In this document: one piece after another, positions 8,984 through 18,300 of the stretch | Layout: each line of letters starts with the position of its first letter | Numbering within the stretch: position 1 is the first letter of the stretch | Origin: an uncultured Granulosicoccaceae bacterium | Lineage (GTDB): Bacteria; Pseudomonadota; Gammaproteobacteria; Granulosicoccales; Granulosicoccaceae | Length of the DNA: 42,161 nucleotides | Direction: 5' to 3' | NCBI GenBank assembly: GCA_938020525.1 | Contig: CALIHW010000031.1 | Location: 1 to 42,161, forward strand | Program-made: the position numbers and the translations under genes | The notes under the pieces: model-generated | Databases searched by the model: none | The model's input: the letters and a program-made list of their open reading frames with translations, nothing else | What the model was told of the DNA's origin: nothing

Positions 8984-9496
8984 TTACGACTTTCGCTCGA
9001 TAAAACTTTCAATCGCTTCAACACTCAACAATCCCGGATTACTACCCAGCAATTCGCCTTCCGGATCGAATAGCAAGTAGGTAGGCGTGCCGCGAAGCGA
9101 CTCTTCTGTCATACCAAAATAATAAGAGGAAATTATCAGACTATCTGCCACATAGCTTGGAAAGGTCGGATTAGTTTCGTCGATATATCGCTGAACAGCC
9201 TCACGACGTCCCATACCATCCAATGCGACGCCGATAACCTCTGCAGTCGTATCTTTATGCTTATCATGGAAAGCAGACATATCAGGCTTCTGAATCTTGC
9301 AGATATGGCAAGTGGTGGCCCAGATCATAACGAGTGTCCATTTGCCATTGCCAGTCAGGTCTTCGAGATTGAGGCTTTCACCTGTCTCTACCGATTGCAT
9401 CTCCATCGCGTTGGCAGCGCTGCCTGCAACTAAAAACAGGCCCATAAAAACCTGTAACAAGACTAACCTGATCTTGGTTTTGCTGATCATTGACAT
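8984..9496 (-). CDS. Periplasmic TlpA/redoxin-type thiol-disulfide protein
   Basis: The 170-residue protein begins with a signal peptide (KIRLVLLQVFMGLFLVAGSAANA, cleavage after about residue 30) and then a thioredoxin fold of the TlpA/AhpC-TSA type. The strand-turn WTLVMIWATTCHICKIQKPDM carries the CxxC pair (Cys63, Cys66), and TPTYLLFDPEGELL is the cis-Pro region followed by the strand with the conserved DPEG. This implies periplasmic disulfide reduction or thiol protection. The partner is unknown; TlpA proteins often serve cytochrome c or CuA maturation, and the nearby heme A synthase makes a cytochrome oxidase role possible, but that is inference. The ATG at 9496 starts the signal peptide. 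Confidence 0.82.
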   Translation of the reverse strand: MSMISKTKIRLVLLQVFMGLFLVAGSAANAMEMQSVETGESLNLEDLTGNGKWTLVMIWATTCHICKIQKPDMSAFHDKHKDTTAEVIGVALDGMGRREAVQRYIDETNPTFPSYVADSLIISSYYFGMTEESLRGTPTYLLFDPEGELLGSNPGLLSVEAIESFIERKS

Positions 9497-9662
9497 AATC
9501 GGTTTCTCTTAAGAATCAAGCATATGATGGCAAGGACGATTTAAAGTTCTCTTCGATTTCGTGACGAAGCGAAAAAAAACACCGCCCGCCCATCGTTTGA
9601 TGTTTACCCAAACACAACACTCGCCACACAATTTGCGCGCCATCTGAGCTGCGCGACTGCTC

Positions 9663-9701
9663 AAAGGCCATACACAAAGGCCATGCCCAAAGCGATGGCT
9701 A
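9663..9701. repeat. 13-bp tandem repeat abutting the CoA-transferase stop
   Basis: AAAGGCCATACAC and AAAGGCCATGCCC are followed by a degraded third unit, AAAGCGATGGCTA. The array ends one base before the stop codon of the CoA-transferase gene (9702). No stem-loop or T-tract is present. Confidence 0.7.
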
Positions 9702-10901
9702 TCAGACGACATTTTCGTCTTGCAGTACAGACAGTTCCTTATCACTAATACCAAGAAACCCCGTCAGCACTTCTTTCGTGTGTTCACCCAGTTCCGGTCC
9801 GCCGCGATCGGTCCTGCCAGGAGTTTCGGACAGGCGTGGATGAATTGCAGCTACCTCCAGTTCCCCACCTGCGTAATTTACCGGTTCAAATAGACCACGT
9901 GCCCGATAGTGAGGATCATTGAACATATCTTCGACACTATATATAGGCCCCCCGGGCACAGACGCATCTGCCAGAATCTCGAGCACCTCAGCTGAAGGAT
10001 ACAGAGCCACCCAATCACTTATTGCCTGGTCTATTTCCGCTTCGTGTAAAACCCGACCGGCATTGTCAGCCAGACGTTCGTCATTGGCGAGATCTTCTCT
10101 CCCCGCACAGATCATCAGACGTTTAAATATAGAGTCACCGTTGCCTCCTATCACAACGTATTTATTATCAGCACATAGATAAGTATTGGTCGGAACAATA
10201 CCGGTTAGTGTTGACCCTGATGGTTCTCTTATGACCTTTTCCGCTGAATACTCCGGTACAACCGACTCCATCATGTTGTACACAGACTCAAATATAGACA
10301 CATCAACCACCTGACCACGACCGGACTTTACACGACCAAACAATGCCAGCAACACGCCGATAACAGCGTGCATCGAAGCAAGCGTATCACCCAGACTTAA
10401 ATTGGGTCTTACTGGTGGACGGTCTTTAAAACCATTGATATAACGAAATCCACCATACGCTTCGCAGGCAGAAGCATACCCCGGTTGCGATGCACGCGGA
10501 CCATCCTGCCCGTAGCCACTAACTCGGGCAAAGATCAATTGTGGATGCGAACCGTGCAAGACTTCAGGGCACATACCCCACTTTTCAAGCGTACCAGGAC
10601 GGAAGTTTTCAACCACAACATCGACTTCACCCATTAGCCGCTTAACAAGTGCTCTGCCCTTGTCTGTTCGCAGGTTTACGGTGACGGATTTTTTATTGCG
10701 CGCAATACTTTGCCACCAGTACGAAGTTCCGTTTGCATCAAGCTTGCGCCAGCCGCGTATTGCATCTCCAGTTTCAGGAGGTTCGACCTTAATCACCTCT
10801 GCTCCAAAGTAAGCCAATACACAGCTGGCTTGCGGCCCGGCTATCAACTGACCAAGTTCAAGCACTTTGATTCCGGCAAGCGGGCGTTGATCATTTTGCA
10901 A
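9702..10901 (-). CDS. Family III acyl-CoA transferase (CaiB/BaiF)
   Basis: The enzyme moves CoA between carboxylic acids by a Glu/Asp-bound anhydride mechanism. The 399-residue product starts with PLAGIKVLELGQLIAGPQ and ADFGAEVIKVEPP-like sequence (YFGAEVIKVEPPETGD). It has RNKKSVTVNLRT and the ENFRPGTLEKWG block, and the catalytic Asp at residue 172 in LSLGDTLAS, close to Asp169 of formyl-CoA transferase. The substrate cannot be read from sequence. I chose TTG at 10901, which has GGAG 8 bp upstream and puts the family start at residue 7; a GTG at 10937 would add 12 residues. The gene is monocistronic here, divergent from the regulator. Confidence 0.88.
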   Translation of the reverse strand: MQNDQRPLAGIKVLELGQLIAGPQASCVLAYFGAEVIKVEPPETGDAIRGWRKLDANGTSYWWQSIARNKKSVTVNLRTDKGRALVKRLMGEVDVVVENFRPGTLEKWGMCPEVLHGSHPQLIFARVSGYGQDGPRASQPGYASACEAYGGFRYINGFKDRPPVRPNLSLGDTLASMHAVIGVLLALFGRVKSGRGQVVDVSIFESVYNMMESVVPEYSAEKVIREPSGSTLTGIVPTNTYLCADNKYVVIGGNGDSIFKRLMICAGREDLANDERLADNAGRVLHEAEIDQAISDWVALYPSAEVLEILADASVPGGPIYSVEDMFNDPHYRARGLFEPVNYAGGELEVAAIHPRLSETPGRTDRGGPELGEHTKEVLTGFLGISDKELSVLQDENVV

Positions 10902-10937
10902 AGTAAGTTCTCCGCGAATCTGACATATCGATTGCAC

Positions 10938-11573
10938 TCTTGACCACTGTTAACAGCAAAGCCACTACCACTATACAGTCGGCAGCGAGGAATATTCAGT
11001 GCCGCAAATTCTGCCCACGCCGAGCATCCCGGTCGGCATTTTTTACGTAATGGTGGGAATCACAACTAATATCCGTGTATGCAGACATACGTATTGTGCA
11101 ACTCTCCACACTGGTGGAGCGGTTCAATCTTGTTCATTCCAGACAATTAGAACAGATGGGGTTCACAGATTTACTCATGCCTCCAATCGTCAAGATCCGG
11201 TATTTGCAATGTGGTCCATGCATCTTATTCATGCAATCTGTCTAGTAAATGACTGTATTTGTTACATTTAATATCCTAATTGTACAGATTTTAAGAAAAT
11301 CCAAACTGCTGTAACGCTGAAAACGCAATGGTTTGTCAATACAGGAAAGGTTCATTTCAAGGGATGAATCTCATTGAATAACCCATGAAAACTGTTACTA
11401 TTTCGCCATCAGAGTGACTAAACGGATACATTCTGAAACAGATTGTCAATTTTATGACGACCCGCGAAGAATCTACCAGCGTTGTCGATTAACCTTGACC
11501 GCTTCTGTACTGCCCTTCACGCGGGCAAACGTTAGGACAGGCTAATCGAGCGCTAACATTGACCCGGAGGTTG
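10938..11573. other. Long non-coding gap between divergent genes
   Basis: This gap of more than 600 bp separates the CoA-transferase and the regulator. I see no convincing gene: the open frame at 10999-11271 has no family resemblance or ribosome-binding site. A small palindrome, GATTTTAAGAAAATC, lies at 11287-11301. The part near 11230-11420 is AT-rich and could hold the promoter region of the regulator, but no hexamer pair stands out. Confidence 0.4.
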
Positions 11574-11603
11574 ATGTGCGTCGTAATTGGAAGTTATCGC
11601 TGC

Positions 11604-13016
11604 ATGAACACAACTCAAAGTAACGACAACAAACGCGCCGGAACACGCCGTGTGACGAGTAAACGCTCGTCTGCAGAACGCCGAGTGCTGGTTTGCGACT
11701 TGAGTAATGCCCACGCTGAACTATCTAATGTTGTCGAATCCGCTGGCTGGAAAGTCGACAGCGCTGAGACCACGGTTGCTGCAGAAAAGTTTCTTTACCA
11801 CAACGAATACCACGTAGGTTTGGTGATCATTAAGACTAATGATCAAGTGGAGGCGCTGGATGACTTACTGACCAAACATCAATTGCACTGGGTTGCCGTC
11901 GTTGAAGCTAAGCTGATTGGCGAGATACCTGTTGCTGCATTGATATCAGATCACTGCTATGACTATCACACACTACCGTGCGATGAACCAAAACTGCTTG
12001 CAACTCTGGGCCATGCCTACGGCATGTCTGTCTTGCGACCCAAGCCTGCGACGCAGGACATCATGGCTGATGAAGACACCAAAATGGTGGGCAAGAGCGA
12101 TTCAATGCTTAGCCTCTACGCCACGATAAAGAAGTCCGCAAGAGTAGATGCCCCGGTAATGATTACAGGTGAGACCGGCACCGGTAAAGAACTGGTGGGC
12201 CGGGCACTGCACACTCAGTCACCTCGTGCTGAAGGCCCGTTTGTCACAGTAAGTTGTGCAACGATTCCGGACAATCAAATTGGCGATGTGTTGTTTGGCA
12301 CAGATTCAGAATCAGGCAAGCTTGAAGACGCTAATGGCGGATCATTGTTTCTTGATTCGATCACTGACTTGCCAGCAACGCAACAAATGCTGCTGCTACG
12401 CTTTATGCAGTCAGGTCAGATAGAAGATCACAGAGGTGGTCAGCGCAGTATTGATGTACGAATCATCACCTCAAGTCACAACAGTATCGATGAGGCTGTC
12501 AAAAACGGCGTTTTCCGTGAGGACCTCTACTACCGATTAAACATCCTGCACATCGAGATTCCGGCACTGCGCGATCGCATTGGAGATGTCGACAGCCTCG
12601 CGCAGTTTTTCTTTGAAAAGTTTTCATCAGAGTCTCCCGGACGTATCAAAGGATTTTCACAACAAGCAAAGATCGCCATGCATCAGCATCATTGGCCTGG
12701 CAATGTACGCGAGTTGCTAAACCGGGTTCGTCAATCGATGGTTATGTGCGAGAGTAGTTTGATTCAGGCAATGGATCTTGGGCTCGGTTCGCAAGGCGGC
12801 GGTGAAGGCGAGAACGATGCACCAACCAATCTTGATGAAGTACGTGCAAAAGCCGAAGGTGACTTTATCCGCAAGGCACTTGAGCGCAACTACAACAATG
12901 TCACTGAAACTGCAGGTCAGCTAGGTGTATCGCGTGTGACACTCTATCGTCTGATGAAAAAGTACGGTGTTAACATTGCAGGCAGCGGCCGCAGAAATGC
13001 TGCAACCAGCAAGTAG
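11604..13016 (+). CDS. VpsR-like NtrC-family regulator, degenerate REC and AAA+
   Basis: The layout is receiver-like domain (about 25-140), AAA+ module (about 165-395) and Fis-type HTH (TETAGQLGVSRVTLYRLMKKYG, near the C terminus). Walker A is intact (GETGTGKEL, about 188-196) and the arginine-finger region FREDLYYRLN is kept. The GAFTGA loop that contacts sigma-54 is absent: LFGTDSESGKLEDANGGSLFLDSI runs straight through, and Walker B reads LFLDS instead of LFLDE. The receiver lacks a phospho-Asp at the beta-3 end (HVGLVIIKTND). This matches the VpsR type, where the Vibrio cholerae member works with sigma-70 and cyclic di-GMP to activate biofilm genes. The function here is inferred. Starts: ATG 11604 (GGAAG, 10-bp spacing) or ATG 11574, where GGAGG is only 3 bp away. 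Confidence 0.85.
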   Translation: MNTTQSNDNKRAGTRRVTSKRSSAERRVLVCDLSNAHAELSNVVESAGWKVDSAETTVAAEKFLYHNEYHVGLVIIKTNDQVEALDDLLTKHQLHWVAVVEAKLIGEIPVAALISDHCYDYHTLPCDEPKLLATLGHAYGMSVLRPKPATQDIMADEDTKMVGKSDSMLSLYATIKKSARVDAPVMITGETGTGKELVGRALHTQSPRAEGPFVTVSCATIPDNQIGDVLFGTDSESGKLEDANGGSLFLDSITDLPATQQMLLLRFMQSGQIEDHRGGQRSIDVRIITSSHNSIDEAVKNGVFREDLYYRLNILHIEIPALRDRIGDVDSLAQFFFEKFSSESPGRIKGFSQQAKIAMHQHHWPGNVRELLNRVRQSMVMCESSLIQAMDLGLGSQGGGEGENDAPTNLDEVRAKAEGDFIRKALERNYNNVTETAGQLGVSRVTLYRLMKKYGVNIAGSGRRNAATSK

Positions 13017-13043
13017 TCGTCAGCGAACAACATAGTACACTCT

Positions 13044-13073
13044 AAAAACCGGATCTTTGATCCGGTTTTTTTT
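13044..13073 (+). terminator. Rho-independent terminator after the regulator
   Basis: AAAAACCGGATC, loop TTT, GATCCGGTTTTT form a perfect 12-bp stem with three further T after it, 27 bp past the regulator stop. The A-tract on the other side could also let it end transcripts of the convergent sohB gene. Confidence 0.92.
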
Positions 13074-13106
13074 GCCTATTTATAACCAAGAAGGGCGGGG
13101 GATTGG

Positions 13107-14192
13107 CTAATCCAGATATCGCGCGACATTAGCGCGCTGCAGCCATTTTTCTATAAACCTTTCAACGCCTGCCTCCGCTGCCAGACCAAACTTCTGGGGC
13201 AGAGATTTTTTGCTTTCAAATTTCACCCGGTAAACATCTGCCGTGTCACAACTATTAACGATGTACTCGTCACTGGTCATCACTTCATCTACCAATTGCT
13301 TATTGATCGCAGCCTGGCCACTCCAGGTCTCACCGGTCGCCACTGAGGCGATATCGGTTTGCGGTCGGAACCTCGAAATAAAGTTCTTAAACTGATCGTG
13401 AATGATCTGGATATCTGCGAGAAACTTCTCTCGACCTTTATCGGTATTCTCTCCCATCACCGTTAGAGTTCTTTTATATTCTCCCGCCGTTAACAGCTCC
13501 ACGTCTACGTCATATTTTTTCAATAAACGATGAATATTCGGTATCTGCGCCATCACACCGATAGAACCAATGATTGCAAAGGGTGCGGCAATAATTTTAT
13601 TCGCTACACACGCCATTAAATAACCACCGCTGGCAGCGACCTTGTCAACACAGACTGTCAGCGCGACATTTTTATTTCTGACCCGCTCCAGCTGTGCTGC
13701 AGCCAAGCCGTAGCCGTGTACCGTGCCACCACCACTTTCTATATTGACCAATACTTCATCGTAAACATCAGCTATCGATAAAACCGTGGTCACTTCACGC
13801 CGCAAACTGCTGACCTGGCTAGCCTTAATATCACCCTTAAAATCAAGCACAAACATTCGCTTGCGTTTCTTTTCATCGACAATGGTCTCTCCATCACCAC
13901 GATTCTTTGCAGCAATTTTAGATGCTTTCTTTTGTTCTTTGGATTCCAGCTTTTTTTGTTTTTTCTTATTCTTGAAAGTGTTTTTCAGGTCATCACCATC
14001 AAGCACGACCGCATACATGGCGTCTTTATTGTTTTCCAACACTTCATTAATATGAGTTACTGTGATACTGCCCTTCTCTCTTCTGCCTTTGCCGCCAAAC
14101 ATGGACATGATAAATATCACTACCAAAAGCAAAAAAAAGAATGTCAGTATCTTGGCCAGAAAAAGACCGTAACTCAAAAAAAACTCGCCCAC
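13107..14192 (-). CDS. sohB: Inner-membrane S49 protease SohB
   Basis: This is a signal-peptide-peptidase-like membrane serine protease. An N-terminal anchor (LFLAKILTFFFLLLVVIFIMSMF, about 10-32) is followed by a Lys-rich cytosolic or periplasmic linker (about 75-115), then the ClpP-like S49 domain. The dyad is visible: Ser188 in VAASGGYLM and Lys240 in GEYKRTLT, 52 residues apart as in archaeal SppA. The motifs IESGGGTVHGYG and GSIGVMAQIPNI are also typical. The length of 361 matches SohB (about 350) rather than SppA. The start is GTG at 14192 with GGGAT about 6 bp upstream. The basic linker with many Lys is more extreme than I expect for the family. The gene is downstream of rlmKL on the same strand with a gap of about 95 bp. 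Confidence 0.92.
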   Translation of the reverse strand: MGEFFLSYGLFLAKILTFFFLLLVVIFIMSMFGGKGRREKGSITVTHINEVLENNKDAMYAVVLDGDDLKNTFKNKKKQKKLESKEQKKASKIAAKNRGDGETIVDEKKRKRMFVLDFKGDIKASQVSSLRREVTTVLSIADVYDEVLVNIESGGGTVHGYGLAAAQLERVRNKNVALTVCVDKVAASGGYLMACVANKIIAAPFAIIGSIGVMAQIPNIHRLLKKYDVDVELLTAGEYKRTLTVMGENTDKGREKFLADIQIIHDQFKNFISRFRPQTDIASVATGETWSGQAAINKQLVDEVMTSDEYIVNSCDTADVYRVKFESKKSLPQKFGLAAEAGVERFIEKWLQRANVARYLD

Positions 14193-14270
14193 TTTTTTAT
14201 CCCGTAACCTGTTTTATATCGAACCAAGCCAATCACTTACGATTGGACCGATCTGCTGATAGGCCAACCC

Positions 14271-14302
14271 GCTTATGAACCAGCCTGCTTATGAACCAGC
14301 CC
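14271..14302. repeat. 16-bp direct duplication across the rlmKL stop
   Basis: GCTTATGAACCAGCCT is followed immediately by GCTTATGAACCAGCCC (15 of 16 identical). The rlmKL stop codon (14289-14291) lies in the second copy, so the first copy is a post-stop duplicate of the coding end. Confidence 0.85.
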
Positions 14303-16550
14303 TGGTAATAAACCAACATTGATGTATTTTGGCATTTCTCGCGAAATCTCGCTGGATACTCCATTTCGAGCGATCCTCAATGCGGTATTTCTCTGACACA
14401 GTTGGTGCCAACTTGAAGCGCCGGTAATTATTTGAAAATATCAGCGTACCAGTGTCGCTGAGTATAGCCATACAATCGTCAATCATCGACTCATGGTTTT
14501 TTTGAACATCCCAATCCTGCTCCATAGACGTAGAGTTTGAAAATGTCGGTGGATCGAGAAAAATCAAATCAAACTTTTCGCTGGATTTTGCCTGTAATCG
14601 GACCCACTCGCTACAGTCTGCCTTGATCAGTTCATGTTTGTCGAAATCAAGTTTGTTGAGCTGATAGTTGTTCCGGGCCCAATCGATGTAACGCGGTGAT
14701 AAATCCACACTGACACTCGATACGGCACCACCCATTGCCGCATGCACAGTTGCGGTCGATGTGTAGCAATAGAGATTCAGAAATCGTTTGCCCTTTGCAT
14801 TACTGGCAATCCACTGCCTGACTTTACGATGATCCAGAAATAGCCCGGTATCGAGGTAGTCGTGCAGGTTAACCAATAGACGGCAATCACCTTCAGCAAC
14901 TTCATGGTAGCGATTGGTTTTCTCAACACGCTGATACTGCGACTCACCGCGCTGGCGCTGCCGGCGTTTAATAGCAAGATTATCTGGCGTACACACCAAC
15001 AGTTCACAGACAATCGGGGCTGCGGCGTCTATCCGATGCTGCGCCAACACAGGGTCAATATGAGAAGGGGCTCGATACTCCTGCAAGCTAACCGCGAACC
15101 CGTTTTTGGTTGTATAGACGTCCAATGCAAAGGCAAAGTCAGGCAGATCGGCATCATATACTCGATAGTTGCTAACGGAGGCAGATCTCAACCATCCCTT
15201 AAGGGCTCGAATATTTTTTTTCAAGCGACCGCGAAACGGTTCGACATCAACCGCATTTTTACCGCGCCCTACCTGCTGCCAAACGCTATTTGCGTCAGGT
15301 GAATCGGTATCTACTGCATTCCTTTGGCTGTTAGCACGATTCGAGTTATCCACTTTTAATTTATCTGCATTTGTAAGCGGGGGCAGAGTTGATTTGAATA
15401 GCTTGCAGTCAATATCACCATTGCGGCACTCAAGAATCACTTGCCTCGACAGACCGGTCCGATGAAATAGCGCGGGATTACCAGTAAACAGAGCAAGATC
15501 CCAATTAGGTAATTTGCGCCGCAGGGTCCTGCCAAGCTTGCTGTAGAAAACCCCAATCGTACTTTCATCCTCGAGTCGCTCACCATAAGGCGGGTTGACT
15601 GCAAGCAGCCCCGGACCATTTTCAATTGGTTCTTCATCCGCAAAAAAGTCAGCCTGTTTGACAGTAATCACACTCTCAAGGCCTGCCGCCGCAATATTGG
15701 CTTTTGTCGCATCAACTGCTTTTGAATCAATATCAAAACCGGTAATTTCAGGGATGTTGTTCAGCCCATTTTTCTTATTTTCTTGTGCCTGCGCTAGCAC
15801 TGCCTGCCAGAGTTCATTGTCATGGTGACGCCAGGCCAGAAACCCGAAGTAGTCCCGGTTTAAACCAGGCGCGTAGTTACCCGCCATCATTGCCGCTTCA
15901 ATAAGCAGAGTGCCCGATCCACACATCGGATCAATCAGTGGTGCACCTCGACTGGCCAACGACTGCCAACCGGTCTTGAGCAATATACAGGCTGCAAGGT
16001 TCTCTTTTAAAGGGGCTTGAGCACCAAGCTTACGGTAGTTTCGACGATGCAGACTGCTGCCTGCCATATCGAGACTGATGCGCGCCCTGTTCTTAAAAAG
16101 ATAGATATTAATACGGATATCAGGAGCGTCGCGATCAACTCCGGGTCGCTGCCCTTGCTCTTCTCTGAATTGATCTACCACCGCATCTTTAGTCAGCTGC
16201 GCACCGTACTGGCTATGAGTAATGCAAGAGCTCTGACAGAAAAAATCAACAGCCAGTGTACCGTCTACCTCTAAATGCTCGTCCCATCGAACTTGCTTTA
16301 TGGCTTCGTAGTAACTTTTTTCATCCTGAATTTTGAAAGCAGCAAGCGGATACAGCACTCGATTGGCGACACGCGACCAAAGGCAGACGTGATAAATATC
16401 GGCAATCGATAAATCACAATCCACGCCCGCTCGCCGTACTTTAAGCGTTGCGGCACCTGTGAGGCCCAGTCCCTTAAGTTCGTGTAAAAGCAGCGGCTCC
16501 ATACCCGCGGGACAGGCGATAAAACACTTTTTAAATGCGGTGGAGGCCAA
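14289..16550 (-). CDS. rlmKL: 23S rRNA methyltransferase RlmKL (m2G2445 / m7G2069)
   Basis: This is a fused enzyme that modifies two guanines of 23S rRNA during 50S assembly. Domains in order: THUMP (about 45-160), RlmL-type N2-guanine methyltransferase with PMCGSGTLLIEAAMMA and the catalytic NPPYGER motif (about 320), a linker of about 50 residues rich in Asn/Asp, and the RlmK part with FLDHRKVRQWI, FLNLYCYTSTATVHAAMGGA (SAM-binding) and LDPPTFSNS. The length of 753 is slightly more than E. coli RlmKL (702), because of the interdomain linker. The start is TTG at 16550 (ASTAFKKCFIACPAGMEPLL), the only start that keeps the whole N-terminal family sequence. No strong ribosome-binding site is seen. 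Confidence 0.94.
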   Translation of the reverse strand: MASTAFKKCFIACPAGMEPLLLHELKGLGLTGAATLKVRRAGVDCDLSIADIYHVCLWSRVANRVLYPLAAFKIQDEKSYYEAIKQVRWDEHLEVDGTLAVDFFCQSSCITHSQYGAQLTKDAVVDQFREEQGQRPGVDRDAPDIRINIYLFKNRARISLDMAGSSLHRRNYRKLGAQAPLKENLAACILLKTGWQSLASRGAPLIDPMCGSGTLLIEAAMMAGNYAPGLNRDYFGFLAWRHHDNELWQAVLAQAQENKKNGLNNIPEITGFDIDSKAVDATKANIAAAGLESVITVKQADFFADEEPIENGPGLLAVNPPYGERLEDESTIGVFYSKLGRTLRRKLPNWDLALFTGNPALFHRTGLSRQVILECRNGDIDCKLFKSTLPPLTNADKLKVDNSNRANSQRNAVDTDSPDANSVWQQVGRGKNAVDVEPFRGRLKKNIRALKGWLRSASVSNYRVYDADLPDFAFALDVYTTKNGFAVSLQEYRAPSHIDPVLAQHRIDAAAPIVCELLVCTPDNLAIKRRQRQRGESQYQRVEKTNRYHEVAEGDCRLLVNLHDYLDTGLFLDHRKVRQWIASNAKGKRFLNLYCYTSTATVHAAMGGAVSSVSVDLSPRYIDWARNNYQLNKLDFDKHELIKADCSEWVRLQAKSSEKFDLIFLDPPTFSNSTSMEQDWDVQKNHESMIDDCMAILSDTGTLIFSNNYRRFKLAPTVSEKYRIEDRSKWSIQRDFARNAKIHQCWFITRAGS

Positions 16551-16703
16551 TGGTTACGTGTCAATAGAAGGGAGGCAACACACTACCTTGCAGCGCATGT
16601 CAGGTAAAGTGCCATTGCGGCACTGTCCGACTCCATGGAACGGTATTGCGGACGGCGTATAGACCAGTCCCTTATGCCGAAAACATTCGCAGTTCCGACC
16701 CCT

Positions 16704-16728
16704 ACTAGATACCCCACACTAGATACCC
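16704..16728. repeat. Duplication with 14-bp period before the malQ 3' end
   Basis: ACTAGATACCC occurs at 16704-16714 and again at 16718-16728, with a 14-bp offset and a third partial echo (ATACCTATCC) after it. It lies 15 bp beyond the malQ stop codon, in the gap between malQ and rlmKL. Confidence 0.6.
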
Positions 16729-16742
16729 AATACCTATCCTGG

Positions 16743-18281
16743 TCAGTTTACTCGTCTGTCGACTTCGGGCCACACATTGCCGAGCTCTGTGATCGGGCCA
16801 CCGGGTCCCACTCTGCTGTATCTTGCAGTTATTTCCCGCAACCGATCAGCAAGACCGGTATCAACCTGGGACCAGTCAAATCGCCATTGCCAGTTGCCGT
16901 CAATCGTGCCAGGCAAATTCATTCGATTACCGTCACCCAGACCCATAATATCCTGCATTGGAAAAACAGCGGTTTTAGCCACTGACATCATCGCACTTCG
17001 TATTAGCGACCACGGCATATCATGATCGCTACACTCAAGATAACCACGCACCTGTTGTCTGGCGCTGTCGCTTTCTGACTGATACCAAGAGACTGTGGTG
17101 TCGTTATCGTGGGTGCCAGTGTACACAACCATATCTTCACTATGATTATGAGGCAGGTGATGGTTGTGATCATCACCATCAAAGGCAAACTGCAATACCT
17201 TCATACCAGGCAATGAAAATTGTTTTCGAAGCTGATCAACTTCTGAAGTTATGATACCCAGATCTTCAGCTACAAGCGGCATATCTGTAAATTGCTGCTG
17301 TATCTTTGACAGTAACTCAAGCCCCGGTGTTTTAATCCACTGCCCGTCCTTGGCAGTAGAGGAAGACGCTGGAACTTCCCAACATGACTCCAAACCACGA
17401 AAGTGATCTATGCGGACCATATCAAATAGACTGAAATGAGTTCTGAGCCGATCAGTCCACCATAAAAAGTTGGTTTTTTTCAACGCATCCCAGTCATACA
17501 GTGGGTTGCCCCACAGCTGGCCCTCATCAGTGAACGCATCGGGTGGTACACCTGCAACCACACTGCCCACGCCATCTTCATCTACGGTAAAAACATCTCT
17601 GTGCGCCCAGACATCCGCGCTGTCTTCAGAAACAAATATCGGTAAATCTCCGAATATATATACACCATGACTATGCGCAAACCGACGCAGCTCACGCCAT
17701 TGCCGGAAGAACACATACTGTTCAAACTTACGCAGTTCCAGTTTTTCTTCAGACCCCTTAAGTGCCGCAGCAACAGCTATTGGATCACAGCGCCGAAGAT
17801 CTTCGGGCCAGTCCTTCCAGCCTGCACCATTCTCGAGCTCTTTTAATACGATAAAATTGGCATAGTCTTCAATCCAGTAGCTTTGCCCACTCACAAACCG
17901 TTCAAAGTCGCTTCTGGTTGTTTCATCTATGGCTTCAAGCGCATGACGACAGGCTCTTTCCAGTGTTTGCATGCGCCACTGCTTTGTAGGTTCAGCTGTT
18001 TGCCAGATATCTGCTTCAAGCCAACCCTTATCTAGCAACCAATCAAGACTGATAAGCAATGTATTACCGGCATGCGTAGATAGGCATTGATACGGACTGC
18101 CATCGTCGTGAGTTAAACCCAATGGCATCATCTGCCAGATGGTCTGCCCGGCCGCTGCCAAAAACTCTACAAAACGATAAGCTTCATGAGAAAAATCACC
18201 CGCACACCAAGGCCCGGGCAGCGATGTTGGGTGAAGCAGAACGCCGCTGCGACGATCTTCAAAGGGACTGTGTAGTTTCAC
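16743..18281 (-). CDS. malQ: 4-alpha-glucanotransferase (amylomaltase)
   Basis: This GH77 enzyme transfers alpha-1,4-glucan segments and handles maltodextrins released from glycogen. The 512-residue length is that of the short bacterial type. Visible marks are GVLLHPTSLPGPWCAGDFS at the N terminus, WAHRDVFTVDEDG, VAGVPPDAFTDEGQLWGNPLYDW, the nucleophile region MVRIDHFRGLESCWEVP, the acid/base VAEDLGII and the TGTHDNDTT substrate loop. The start is GTG at 18281 and places the family start at residue 12; the glgC stop lies only 19 bp upstream, so the two form one operon. Context indicates a role in glycogen turnover. Confidence 0.93.
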   Translation of the reverse strand: MKLHSPFEDRRSGVLLHPTSLPGPWCAGDFSHEAYRFVEFLAAAGQTIWQMMPLGLTHDDGSPYQCLSTHAGNTLLISLDWLLDKGWLEADIWQTAEPTKQWRMQTLERACRHALEAIDETTRSDFERFVSGQSYWIEDYANFIVLKELENGAGWKDWPEDLRRCDPIAVAAALKGSEEKLELRKFEQYVFFRQWRELRRFAHSHGVYIFGDLPIFVSEDSADVWAHRDVFTVDEDGVGSVVAGVPPDAFTDEGQLWGNPLYDWDALKKTNFLWWTDRLRTHFSLFDMVRIDHFRGLESCWEVPASSSTAKDGQWIKTPGLELLSKIQQQFTDMPLVAEDLGIITSEVDQLRKQFSLPGMKVLQFAFDGDDHNHHLPHNHSEDMVVYTGTHDNDTTVSWYQSESDSARQQVRGYLECSDHDMPWSLIRSAMMSVAKTAVFPMQDIMGLGDGNRMNLPGTIDGNWQWRFDWSQVDTGLADRLREITARYSRVGPGGPITELGNVWPEVDRRVN

Positions 18282-18300
18282 ACGGGTGACACTCGTTGTT

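Noticed and set aside
9509..9754. Minus-strand frame of 81 codons overlapping the CoA-transferase end
   Set aside because: It overlaps a well-supported gene in another frame on the same strand, and its start has no signal.
10999..11271. Open frame of 90 codons in the gap upstream of the regulator
   Set aside because: No ribosome-binding site, no family resemblance, unusual Cys/His/Ile-rich composition; probably a chance frame.
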